From positions 1-17,381 of the forward strand of contig JBAZXY010000014.1 of assembly GCA_041659585.1 (NCBI GenBank): a stretch of DNA of 17,381 bases. Direction: 5' to 3'. The position numbers were made by a program, and so were the translations under genes. The stretch is from UBA8518 sp041659585. Lineage in GTDB: Bacteria; Patescibacteriota; Minisyncoccia; Moranbacterales; UBA2206. Below, one piece after another: positions 6,957 through 15,700 of this stretch. The first letter of the stretch is position 1, and each line of letters starts with the position of its first letter. The notes below the pieces were generated by a model. The model was given only the letters and a program-made list of their open reading frames with translations. It was not told the DNA's origin and did no database searches.

Positions 6957-8408
6957 TTATTTTTCCAAATCCAATATTTCATCAATATGCACCTGTTCCA
7001 CGAATTCTGCCACATGCGAAACTAAAATCATCGCTCCTTGATATTCGTCTAGGGCCTTGGCAATAACGGGCAAATGGCGAAAGTTAATATGATTGGTCGG
7101 CTCATCCAGAATAAGCAATCCTGGCTCTAACAAGGCTAATTGTGCAAAAGCCACTAAGCCTTTTTGTCCCTCGGAGAGCGTGCCAATTTTAGCATTGATA
7201 GTTTCTTTGGTTAATAAAAAACCTGAGGCCACACTGCGCATATGTTCTTCATCCTGTGACCGCATCGCAGAAAATAGCGCTTCCCGCACAGTATCTTCAA
7301 AATTCAAAGTGGAGAAATCTTGGCGATAATAACCCACACGCACACCTTCTGCAATCTGCGCCCCTGGAGCTTTTCCTAGGGCCAAAGACTCAATGAGCGT
7401 GCTTTTTCCGATGCCATTTGGTCCTTCAATTAAAAGATGCTGCTTTTTCTTTAGGGAAATATTGGCTTTTTTCTCTACTAATTCATGATTTTGCATCACA
7501 GAAAAAGAAGAGATGTGTAAAATCTCCCCATTCAGGTCCGCCTGAGCAGGAATGGTGAAAGCCCGAATCGCTTTATCCTCCTTGCGCACGGCCACCTTGG
7601 AATCCTCCATTTCTTGAGCCTTGTCGCGCATCTTCTTCGCTACCAACCGCATCCCTCCTCCTTTATTAGCGAAGAAGTTGGCCTTGTCCTTATTGGCTTG
7701 AATCTCCTTTTCATATTGCGCATTCTTACGCTCATCTTTTTCAATACGTGTCGCGATTTCTGCCACTACCACATAATAATCTCCGATATATTGATCCACT
7801 TTACGCGTAAATACATCCAAGTACAATACGCCATCGGTAAACATATTTAAGAAATCTGCATCATGGGAAATCACAATACATGTTTTATGATAGCTCATCA
7901 GGAACTGCGTCAGGTGTTCAATCCCCGCCTTATCCAAGTTATTAGTCGGCTCATCTAAAATAAGCATATCCGGATCTTGAATCAAAGCGGAAGCCAATAA
8001 TAACCGGGCTTGTTGTCCACCCGAAAAATCATTAATCAATCTATCATGCGGCGCTTTCAAATTCACCACTTCTAATACGTCATCAATCAAGCGATCAATA
8101 TCATATTTCTTTTCCGTAAAGCAGTTTTCAAAAAATTCCCGCATCGTCCAGGACATTTGCTCGCGCGGAATCACTTGCTTGGCATAGGCAATTGTCATAT
8201 CTGGATCCACAAAAATAGATCCATCATCAGCCTTCAGTTCTCCAGTAATAAGATTGAGAATCGTACTCTTTCCCGCGCCATTCTGCCCCATCAAGGTGAT
8301 CTTTGTGCCATGGCGCAAAGCGAAAGAAGCCTCATCTAAAATAGGCTTGCCATAACCATATTCAAAAGAAACTTTATTAAAACGTACTGCAACATTGTCT
8401 TTAGCCAT
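6957..8408 (-). CDS. ABC-F family ATPase
   Basis: The 483-residue protein has two ABC ATPase domains in one chain and no membrane helices, as in the ABC-F family of ribosome-associated translation factors. Domain 1: Walker A GQNGAGKST (41-49), signature FSGGQQ (128-133), Walker B LILDEPTNNLD (149-159), switch His in SHDADF (181-186). A charged linker (about 205-285, containing KGGGMRLVAKKMRDKAQEM) corresponds to the P-site tRNA interaction motif. Domain 2: Walker A GPNGIGKST (329-337), signature LSEGQKG (411-417), Walker B LLILDEPTNH (431-440), switch His in SHVAEF (464-469). The second signature is altered (G to E) and the Asp after the switch His is Val, so the second site looks less canonical. 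ABC-F proteins relieve stalled ribosomes or protect them from antibiotics; which applies here is unknown. It diverges from the surface-protein gene. Confidence 0.92.
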   Translation of the reverse strand: MAKDNVAVRFNKVSFEYGYGKPILDEASFALRHGTKITLMGQNGAGKSTILNLITGELKADDGSIFVDPDMTIAYAKQVIPREQMSWTMREFFENCFTEKKYDIDRLIDDVLEVVNLKAPHDRLINDFSGGQQARLLLASALIQDPDMLILDEPTNNLDKAGIEHLTQFLMSYHKTCIVISHDADFLNMFTDGVLYLDVFTRKVDQYIGDYYVVVAEIATRIEKDERKNAQYEKEIQANKDKANFFANKGGGMRLVAKKMRDKAQEMEDSKVAVRKEDKAIRAFTIPAQADLNGEILHISSFSVMQNHELVEKKANISLKKKQHLLIEGPNGIGKSTLIESLALGKAPGAQIAEGVRVGYYRQDFSTLNFEDTVREALFSAMRSQDEEHMRSVASGFLLTKETINAKIGTLSEGQKGLVAFAQLALLEPGLLILDEPTNHINFRHLPVIAKALDEYQGAMILVSHVAEFVEQVHIDEILDLEK

Positions 8409-8446
8409 AATTAGTATAATTTTTAAACAAATAATAGTGAGCCTAT

Positions 8447-8475
8447 ATCATACCTTATATTTTATCTATTGTGAA
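8447..8475 (-). promoter_or_regulatory. Promoter of the ABC-F gene
   Basis: TTCACA (8470-8475), 17 bp, TATGAT (8447-8452) on the minus strand, about 40 nt from the ATG. It lies back to back with the surface-protein promoter in the 181-bp divergent region. Confidence 0.6.
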
Positions 8476-8527
8476 GAGCCTTTTCTTTTTAGTCTTTATT
8501 TTTCTTTATATTAGCCCTATTTTCTCC

Positions 8528-8556
8528 TTGACAAAATATAAAAAATATGCTAGGAT
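8528..8556 (+). promoter_or_regulatory. Promoter of the surface-protein gene
   Basis: Consensus TTGACA (8528-8533), 17 bp, TAGGAT (8551-8556) preceded by TGC, followed by an about 27-nt leader to the first ATG at 8590. Confidence 0.8.
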
Positions 8557-8589
8557 AGCCAGTTAACTTGATTAACCGCCGTAATTAAT

Positions 8590-9855
8590 ATGTCTAATTT
8601 AACTCATTCCAATTATATGAAAAAACTATTCTTTACCGCTTTATTACTCCTTAGCACTGGTTTTACTAGTGCCCAAGCCGCCACGACCGTAACTTTCGGC
8701 TCTAGCGCAAAAATGTTTGCCCCCAATTGCTTCTGTAAAGAAGACGTGGTGCCTTACCATTTAGCCACTTACTGCGGAGCAAAAAATAGTTGCAATGGAG
8801 AGACTGGCACCCAAACAATCAATGTAGCTGAAGGCAGATATAAAGTGCAAGTAAATGTGGGTAGCCTGACCGATTCTCAAAAATATGAAGTGGTTATAGT
8901 GAATATTAACGGCCAAGATTATACTGTGCCGGATCTAGGCGGAAATAAAACTTCCACTGGCACAGCTACTTACAATCTTGGAACACTCAATCTTTCTGGC
9001 AATGTCACCTTTAAAGCGCATCATAAATATGCCAATATTTTTACCGGTAAATGGTATGCAGAAAACTACACCCAAATTGGTTCCGGCGATGCCATGGAAA
9101 GTATTATCATTGATTCCGTCACTCTTCAAGCAGAAGCGCCAGCGCCAATTAATGGAACTTGTGGAAATAGAACTGCTACTTACCCAGCTACCACAACTAA
9201 CTGGCTGACTAACTCTAGCTTCTGCAGCACTGGCACAGTTTCACCAGCTAATCCCATCTTCCCTGCTCAAGGAGCCACTACTGACTGGACTTGTGTTGGA
9301 AGCAATGGAGGATCAACAGCCACTTGTCATGCCACTCGAGGAAGTGTCGTGCCAACTCCAACACCAACCCCAACACCAACACCCGAACCAGAAGAAGAAA
9401 ACCATGAATGCAAAGGAGAAATTGGTAATTACATTTGGCTAGATTCTAATGGCGATGGCCAGCAAGATGAAAGTGAACAGGGCCTAGCAGGCATACGAGT
9501 AAAACTTACTAATCTTACTAATGATGATACTAGCACCCTCTACACCACTAAAAACGGTAAGTATGAATTCCATGATCTTTGCGAAGGAAAATATGTGGTG
9601 AACGTGAAAGAAAAAGACGTGGAACAATATACGCAGACCTATGATCCCGATGGAACAAAGAACAATAAGACCGATGTTAAATTAGATAGCGATCGTGACT
9701 CTCATATGAAAGCTGACTTCGGCTATAAAGGAAAACGAGTGGCACCGGCTACCGGCAGCGGTAATCTAGCTATCTATCTAGCAGCCTTAATAACCCTTAT
9801 TGCCATGTCGACTTATATTCGTGTCCGAGCGAGAAAACTAGCCCAGCAAAAATAA
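8590..9855 (+). CDS. Secreted SdrD-like surface protein with sortase-type anchor (putative sortase substrate)
   Basis: The 421-residue protein has this order. Signal peptide: MKKLFFTALLLLSTGFTSAQA, cut near residue 30. An unrecognised beta-rich domain (31-182) with four early cysteines. A cysteine module (187-248) containing WTCVGSNGGSTATC, a type seen repeatedly in surface proteins of uncultured small bacteria. A Pro-Thr spacer PTPTPTPTPTPEPEEE (255-270). An SdrD B-like domain (274-381) with GNYIWLDSNGDGQQDESEQGLAGI, typical of calcium-binding adhesin repeats. Last comes APATG (385-389), a hydrophobic helix (392-409) and the basic tail RVRARK. The end is a cell-wall sorting signal with APATG in place of LPXTG, and a sortase is encoded next door. 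Either ATG 8590 or 8617 could be the start; 8617 gives a more classical signal peptide. No Shine-Dalgarno precedes either. Confidence 0.85.
   Translation: MSNLTHSNYMKKLFFTALLLLSTGFTSAQAATTVTFGSSAKMFAPNCFCKEDVVPYHLATYCGAKNSCNGETGTQTINVAEGRYKVQVNVGSLTDSQKYEVVIVNINGQDYTVPDLGGNKTSTGTATYNLGTLNLSGNVTFKAHHKYANIFTGKWYAENYTQIGSGDAMESIIIDSVTLQAEAPAPINGTCGNRTATYPATTTNWLTNSSFCSTGTVSPANPIFPAQGATTDWTCVGSNGGSTATCHATRGSVVPTPTPTPTPTPEPEEENHECKGEIGNYIWLDSNGDGQQDESEQGLAGIRVKLTNLTNDDTSTLYTTKNGKYEFHDLCEGKYVVNVKEKDVEQYTQTYDPDGTKNNKTDVKLDSDRDSHMKADFGYKGKRVAPATGSGNLAIYLAALITLIAMSTYIRVRARKLAQQK
9354..9391 (+). repeat. Short tandem repeat encoding the Pro-Thr spacer
   Basis: A 6-bp CCAACN unit repeated about five to six times encodes the PT linker of the surface protein. 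It could change length by slippage in steps of two residues. Confidence 0.75.
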
Positions 9856-9885
9856 GCCCCCTCTCTAATCTACTTTTATTTTAAA

Positions 9886-9942
9886 ATTTCCCTTCCTCAT
9901 ACAACTAGATTCGTCTAGGTCTGGTGGCGGAAGGGATTTTTT
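9886..9942 (+). terminator. Hairpin plus T run between surface protein and sortase (terminator or attenuator)
   Basis: CCCTTCC (9890-9896) pairs with GGAAGGG (9929-9935), flanked by AAATTT and ATTTTTT. Within the loop, CTAGA-TTCG-TCTAG (9905-9918) forms a UUCG-capped hairpin. The T run ends 10 nt before the sortase ATG, so the sortase is expressed by read-through or from its own start. Confidence 0.65.
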
Positions 9943-9952
9943 ATAAAATTTT

Positions 9953-10966
9953 ATGAACCATAATTTAGTGAAAAGATTCTACATCCTATTGGCCTTTCTA
10001 GCTCTTTTTGCAACCATCTTCTATTTTATTAATTTTGACATGGGTGGTTTCATAAAATTTATTTGTGGCTCTACCAAATCGTCTTCGCAAGAACAATATG
10101 GTATTCCCAATGCTTGGCTAGAAAAATACCACCTTCAACTCCAGCAAAAAAACGACCTGCAACAAGATTTGGATAATGACGGCTTAGTGCTAGCTGATGA
10201 ATATAGCTACGATACCAATCCTCAAGAGCCTGACACAGACAAAGATGGTTATCCGGATGGTGAAGAAGTCAGTAATGGCTACAATCCCACTGGAGCAGGA
10301 AAAATGGACCGAGACAAGGATGGTTTGCCGGACGCATGGGAACAAGGCCATGACTTGAGCCTCACTACCAACGATTATGCACTGGATCCAGATGGTGACA
10401 GTCTGCCTAATTATTTGGAATTGCGCCATGGCACTAATCCGCAAAAAGCGGATACAGACGGAGATGGCTTTGGCGATTCAGATGAAATTAGGCATGGCTA
10501 TGACCCTAGCGCGCCAGGTACCGCCCGGCCCAGCTATCAAATCACCATCAACAAAATCAATGTCCAAGCACCTCTTATTTGGTCCACTAGCATGCTAGAA
10601 GCAGATCTGCAGGCAGATCTTAAAAAAGGCGTAGTACGCTATCCCCAAACAGGCATTCCAGGACAAGCCGGCAATATGGTAGCTACCGGACATAGCAGCA
10701 ACTATATTTGGGTGGAGGGAAGGTATAATTACATCTTTAAAGATTTGAATAACCTACAAGCGGGCGATGAAATCGTGGTAACCGCTACCCAAGCCAATGA
10801 TAAAGCGCTGATATATAAATATATGGTGACTACCAAAGAAGTGGTTAATCCCGATGACCAGCGCATATTTGAAGAAACGCCCAAGCAAAGTCTGACTATC
10901 GCTACCTGCTGGCCACTCAATACTAATTGGAAAAGACTAATGCTTAAAGCCGAACAAACGAACTAG
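9953..10966 (+). CDS. Membrane-anchored sortase with five calcium-loop (TSP3-like) repeats
   Basis: The 337-residue protein starts with a short basic end and one membrane helix (10-28). Next is an about 120-residue acidic region with five DxDxDG-type loops (DLDNDGL 72-78, DTDKDGY 94-100, DRDKDGL 119-125, DPDGDSL 145-151, DTDGDGF 167-173), as in thrombospondin type 3 calcium repeats. The C-terminal sortase domain (about 195-337) has the catalytic set: His247 in TGHSSNY, Cys319 in TIATCWP, Arg328 in NWKRLML. Sortases cut a sorting signal and join the protein to the envelope; the likely substrate is the upstream APATG protein. Calcium repeats between anchor and enzyme are unusual for sortases and suggest calcium-dependent spacing or activity (inference). 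The start has no Shine-Dalgarno; a TATAAA at 9942-9947 could allow a leaderless transcript, but no good -35 exists. Confidence 0.92.
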   Translation: MNHNLVKRFYILLAFLALFATIFYFINFDMGGFIKFICGSTKSSSQEQYGIPNAWLEKYHLQLQQKNDLQQDLDNDGLVLADEYSYDTNPQEPDTDKDGYPDGEEVSNGYNPTGAGKMDRDKDGLPDAWEQGHDLSLTTNDYALDPDGDSLPNYLELRHGTNPQKADTDGDGFGDSDEIRHGYDPSAPGTARPSYQITINKINVQAPLIWSTSMLEADLQADLKKGVVRYPQTGIPGQAGNMVATGHSSNYIWVEGRYNYIFKDLNNLQAGDEIVVTATQANDKALIYKYMVTTKEVVNPDDQRIFEETPKQSLTIATCWPLNTNWKRLMLKAEQTN

Positions 10967-10972
10967 CCCCAG

Positions 10973-11010
10973 AAAAACCATCTCGCAAGCGCGGGATGGT
11001 TTTTTATTTT
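10973..11010 (+). terminator. Rho-independent terminator of the sortase gene
   Basis: A stem of nine pairs (one U-G) around an AAGC loop, centred on CCATCTCGC / GCGGGATGG, preceded by A5 and followed by T6 and a further T-rich tract. It lies 6 nt after the stop codon. Confidence 0.88.
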
Positions 11011-11014
11011 TTTC

Positions 11015-11043
11015 TTGACACAGAGATAGTTAATTGATAAACT
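11015..11043 (+). promoter_or_regulatory. Promoter of the marR-efflux operon
   Basis: TTGACA (11015-11020), 17 bp, TAAACT (11038-11043) preceded by TGA. Predicted transcription start near 11050, about 25 nt before the marR ATG. Confidence 0.75.
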
Positions 11044-11045
11044 AT
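11026..11045. promoter_or_regulatory. Inverted repeat over the promoter, probable MarR operator
   Basis: ATAGTT (11026-11031) and AACTAT (11040-11045) form a palindrome with an 8-bp gap that covers the spacer and -10 box. Size, position and the downstream marR gene fit self-repression by a MarR dimer. Confidence 0.55.
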
Positions 11046-11074
11046 TTAGATATTAATTTATTCTCTTTTGTCTT

Positions 11075-11545
11075 ATGCCAAATAAAAAAACTCCCTCTCC
11101 CGTAGAACCGATTATCTGTCTAGCCCATCGCTTGGAGGCCATCGCTAATAAATATGTTTTTCAGCCGATGGGCTTTTCCTCTGTCAGCATGAAAATCCTA
11201 AAAGCTTTGCAACTCCATTCCTCCCTATCCCCCAGTGACTTGATTACCATAACCAGTTCAACCAAGTCCAATATTAGTCAACGCCTCAATTTTTTGGAAA
11301 AAGAAGGCTACTTAAAAAGAAATTCCGCCAGTGTTTCTAGCGACCAGCGCAAAATCAACATTCAACTCACTCGCCTAGGCGAAAAAAAGTTGCTTGAAAT
11401 CGAAAAAAGATTTAATAAAGCGCGTATCTCTTTTGCGCAAAAGCTCACTGCCAAAGAAATTGAACAACACAGACTCTTTATACAAAAAATAAACACTATT
11501 TTAGATTCTGAAGAAAATGAGCTAGAGAAATTATTTAAGAATTAA
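11075..11545 (+). CDS. MarR-family transcriptional regulator
   Basis: The 156-residue protein is a winged-helix regulator of MarR type. An N-terminal dimerisation helix (about 9-30) is followed by a helix-turn-helix core (about 50-80: LSPSDLITITSSTKSNISQRLNFLEKEGYL), where the recognition helix is TKSNISQRLNFLEKEG. The wing has the family pattern SDQRKINIQLTRLGEK (93-108), and a long C-terminal helix closes the dimer. Such proteins usually repress an adjacent efflux operon and are released by a small-molecule ligand. Here it is the first gene of marR-MFP-RND, 14 bp ahead of the next gene, and an inverted repeat covers its own promoter, so autoregulated control of efflux is likely. The ligand is unknown. 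Confidence 0.9.
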   Translation: MPNKKTPSPVEPIICLAHRLEAIANKYVFQPMGFSSVSMKILKALQLHSSLSPSDLITITSSTKSNISQRLNFLEKEGYLKRNSASVSSDQRKINIQLTRLGEKKLLEIEKRFNKARISFAQKLTAKEIEQHRLFIQKINTILDSEENELEKLFKN

Positions 11546-11559
11546 TCCCATTCAATCTT

Positions 11560-12702
11560 ATGCACAAGAAAAAAATTATCGGATCCATCTTGGCAGTCAT
11601 AGCAATCTTTGCCATGACAGCAAAATTTTCCCAGCATAAACCAGCCATGGTTGAAGAAAAACCCACCCCGCCACAAAGTGTGTCTGTTCAGTCTGCCTTT
11701 GAAAGTAAAACTCTAGTTACGGAAGTTAGCTATCCAGCTACTGTTATCGGGGACCAAGAAATCAATGTGACAGCTAAATCTGCTGGCACAGTTTCCGTTG
11801 CGACACATGGCCTTGGCGACAAAGTTTCTGTTGGAACCTTACTGGCTCGCATAGATGACACAGGCAATGTTTTACCGCCAGCTTATAAAGATTTTCAAAG
11901 CGCCCAAGTGCAGCAATCACAACTCTCCACAGAACAAGCCCAGGAATCTCTCGCTATGGCCCAGAAAAATTACAAAAATTTAAAAAAGGCCTATGATGAC
12001 CAGAAAAATGATTCTTCACTCGCCAAAACAGTTAGCAAGGCCCAAGTCGATAACGCGAAAGGACAAATTGATATCGCTGAACTACAACTGACCAGCACCA
12101 AAATCAGCCTCAAAAGCACACTAGACAATCATTTAGTCACCAGTCCCATCACCGGAATTGTGACTCGCAGAGCGGTAGCTGTTGGCGATTCCGTTTCCGT
12201 AGGACAACTCATTGCCACCATCAGCAAATCATCCAATATCAAAATCCAATTCTATGTCGACCAAAATCAAAGAAATGCTCTTGCAAGCGGTCAAGAAATT
12301 TCAGCCCTTGGTGCTGACGGCAATTTATTGCCCCTCAAAATTTCCGGTATTGCTGTGGCAGCCGACCAGATAACTAAACGCTTTTTAATCGAAGCTTTCC
12401 CCAGCAATTCCTCAGGCACACCCCTCCTGGCCGGAACAATTCTGACGGTAATGCTTAAAAATGATTTAACGCCTCGGAATAGCGATAATTTAATCCTACC
12501 TCTTTCTGCCATCAATGTCGGTCAAAATGAAAGCTCCATTTTCATTGCGGACAATGGCAGAGCCAAAAAAGTTCCCGTTACCATCGCAAGTGTCACCGGT
12601 GAAACTGCCGAAGTTTCCGCCACTCTATCGCCAACGACGCTTATTATTACTGATGGCAGCAAATTAGTGCACGACGGAGAAGCCATTTCCATAAATCAAT
12701 AA
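11560..12702 (+). CDS. RND-type membrane-fusion (periplasmic adaptor) protein
   Basis: The 380-residue protein has one N-terminal membrane anchor (5-21) and the plan of HlyD/AcrA-like adaptors. The first half-lipoyl segment is NVTAKSAGTVSVATHGLGDKVSVG (69-92). A coiled-coil hairpin follows (about 110-185, rich in Gln, Lys and Ala), then the second half-lipoyl segment SPITGIVTRRAVAVGDSVSVG (195-215). A beta-barrel and a membrane-proximal domain end in TLIITDGSKLVHDGEAI. Adaptors of this kind connect an inner-membrane RND pump to an exit duct. It is translated as part of the operon, 11 bp before the RND gene. No TolC-type channel is encoded in this window. No Shine-Dalgarno is seen. Confidence 0.92.
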   Translation: MHKKKIIGSILAVIAIFAMTAKFSQHKPAMVEEKPTPPQSVSVQSAFESKTLVTEVSYPATVIGDQEINVTAKSAGTVSVATHGLGDKVSVGTLLARIDDTGNVLPPAYKDFQSAQVQQSQLSTEQAQESLAMAQKNYKNLKKAYDDQKNDSSLAKTVSKAQVDNAKGQIDIAELQLTSTKISLKSTLDNHLVTSPITGIVTRRAVAVGDSVSVGQLIATISKSSNIKIQFYVDQNQRNALASGQEISALGADGNLLPLKISGIAVAADQITKRFLIEAFPSNSSGTPLLAGTILTVMLKNDLTPRNSDNLILPLSAINVGQNESSIFIADNGRAKKVPVTIASVTGETAEVSATLSPTTLIITDGSKLVHDGEAISINQ

Positions 12703-12713
12703 TCACCAAATTT

Positions 12714-15700
12714 ATGTCACAACCAAATCCAGTTACTCCGACACAAACCACTGACTCCGCTTATTTGGATAAATTGGAATTCCGGCCGGAGTTGCGAAAA
12801 ACTTGGCTGAATTTTTTCGTTTCCAATTTTCGCGTAGTAGTTTTATTGATCATACTGATTTCCGCCTGGGGCGTGTTTTCTTTCTACCAATTGCCTCGAG
12901 AATCCAATCCGGAAGTAAAAATAGCCACGGCCATCATCACCGATGTCTACCCCGGCGCAGCTCCCTCCGACATGGAAGAACTCGTCACTAAAAAAATTGA
13001 AGCTGATATTTCGGGTGTGAGCGGCATCAATAAAATCACCTCCACTTCCGCCAATTCCTTCTCAACTATCGTAGTAGAATTTGATGCCAATCAAAATGTC
13101 GATGATGCGGTCAGAAAATTGCGCGATCAGTTAGCCACTATCCGCAATGATATTCCAGCGGAAGCCAATGATCCTCAAATCAAACAAATCTCCCTGGATG
13201 ATACGCCGATTGTGACTTATGCTTTCGTGGGTCCTTATGATGGTTTCACCATGCGCACGTATGTCGACAACATCAAGGATGAGTTGGTAAAAATCCCTGG
13301 CATCCGCGAAGTTAATGTTTCTGGCGGTGATGAAACAGAATTTGAGGTAGCTTATGATCCGCAAAAATTGGCCCTCTATAACATCTCCCTCGACCAAGCA
13401 AATGGAGCCATTGCCAGCACTAATCGAGCTATTCCAGCTGGAAATTTCGAGGGGAACAAATTCAATTATCCCGTCCGTTCCGACGCACGTTTTTTTGATG
13501 CCCAGACATTAGGAGATATCCCCATTATACACACCTCCCCTGGCGCAATTGTCTACTTGAAAGATATCGCCACCGTCCAAGAAAAAGCGATTAAAAAAAC
13601 TATCTACTCGAGATTTTCTCTCCATGGTAATGCTTCCCAAAATGCCGTTACTTTGCAAGTGATAAAAAGAAGTGGGGGGTCTATCATTGATACCGTCGCT
13701 ACTGCTCGCCTGAAAATTGATGCTCTGCTGCAAACATTTCCTCAAGGAATCACTTATGATGACACTGTTAATCAAGCAACGCGCATCGACAAGGATTTCA
13801 AACAACTGACGCACGACTTTTTGTTGACGCTTCTTTTGGTGATGGGCATTCTATTTTTGATTGTCGGTCTCAAGGAAGCTTTTGTAGCAGGCATTGCAAT
13901 TCCCTTGGTATTTTTCATTACATTTGGGGTGATGCAACTCACCGGCATATCACTGAATTTCCTATCTATCTTTGCTCTACTTCTTTCCTTGGGACTGCTA
14001 GTGGATGATGCGATTGTGGTAGTCAGCGCCACTAAACAATATATGAAAACTGGCAAATATACTCCCGAAGAAGCAGTATTGTTAGTGCTTAATGATTTTA
14101 AAGTCGTTTTGCTTTCCACCACCCTAGCCACGGTGTGGGCTTTTCTACCTCTCCTTTTTGCCTCAGGAATGATTGGACAATTTATTAAATCCATTCCTAT
14201 TACTGTATCCGTCACACTCATCTCTTCCTTGCTTGTAGCGCTTATGATAAACCACCCACTGGCTGCCGTACTGGAAAGAATTCGACTGACTAAAAAGTTT
14301 TTCTGGTTAATGCTATTTTCACTTCTCACCGTAGGACTAGTTGCAATCACCCGGCACACACTCTGGGGCTATATTTTTGCGACTATTTCCGTTGTAACTA
14401 TAGTTTGGCTAATTCAATGGTATTTTTCCCATGGCCGAGAAAAACTGGAACAAAACTTCGTACTAACCAGAAAAGAATGGGCCGATGATACTGTTATTAA
14501 ACAAAAATTGTTCCACCAAGGTGATCGCGATAATGCCACTTTTGCCAGCAAGCTGATTCACGGCATTATTCATTTTGATCGCATACTGCCTTGGTATGAG
14601 CAATATTTGCGCCTAGTCACCCGCACGCCCAAGCGCAGAATCATCACCTTGCTTTCCACTTTAGCCTTATTTATTTTTGCTATCGCCCTACCCATTACAG
14701 GCATTGTCAAATCAGAATTCTTCCCCGCCTCTGACGGAGATGTGCTTTATGTCAGCCTGCTTGGTCCAGCCGGACTCACCCTAGATCAAACCGATGCGAT
14801 CACGCATCAAATCGAAGAGCGCTTGCTCCAAAATCCTAATATTATAAACTTCTCCACTATCGTGGGCAACCCGGGACAAAATGGCAGTCTTGGTGGCGGT
14901 GGAACAGACAATGCCAATACCGCGTCCATCACCATCAAGTTGATTGCTCAAGAAGATCGAACCATTAAAGCCTACGATATTGCCCAAGCTATTCGCGATA
15001 GCATAGATGATATTCAAGGAGCTACTATCACGGTAGCCGCCCCACGTGGCGGACCACCCTCAGGCAGCGCTTTTCAAGCGCAGATAGCGGGTGACGATTT
15101 GCAAACTCTCGACAAAATTGCCAATGACCTCCAACTGATAATTGATGCAATTCCCGGCACCATCAACAGCACCACCTCACTTAAAGATGCACCAGCCGAA
15201 TATACCTTCGCACTTGATGATGCTAAGATGGAATTATATGATTTAAATGCCCTTACTGTAGGCTTGACTCTTCGCAGCGCCATTTCAGGCACCACTGTTT
15301 CCACTGTAATCCGAGGCAACAAAACCATTGATGTCATCGCCCGTTTCGACAAAAACAAGATTCCTACACTGGAGTCTATCCAAAATTTGCAAATTCTCAA
15401 TAATAAAAAACAACCTGTCTTTCTCAAGGACGTGGCTGCAATTAAGTTGATGCCATCAGTGGATGCCATTAAGCGTATTGATCAAAAAAGAACCGTCCTG
15501 CTTACAGCTGATGTAGTCGGAACAACCAGCTCGACGCAAGTAGTGCAAGCCTTTCAAAATCAGCTGGCAAAAAATTATATCTTGCCAGCTGGTTACGCCA
15601 TCAGCTATGGCGGAGAAAACGAACAAAATGCCGAGTCAGTGCTTTCCATTATTCGTGCGATGGCTATCGCCGCCATCTTAATCATTTCGACACTGGTAAT

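Noticed and set aside
9942..9947. TATAAA as -10 of a separate leaderless sortase promoter
   Set aside because: The -35 position (GTCTGG) is a poor match and the site lies inside the T run and A/T-rich start of the gene; kept only as a possibility.
13772..14359. A 195-codon minus-strand open frame inside the RND gene
   Set aside because: It is the antisense shadow of conserved helices 2-6 of the RND permease; the sense frame has clear family motifs.
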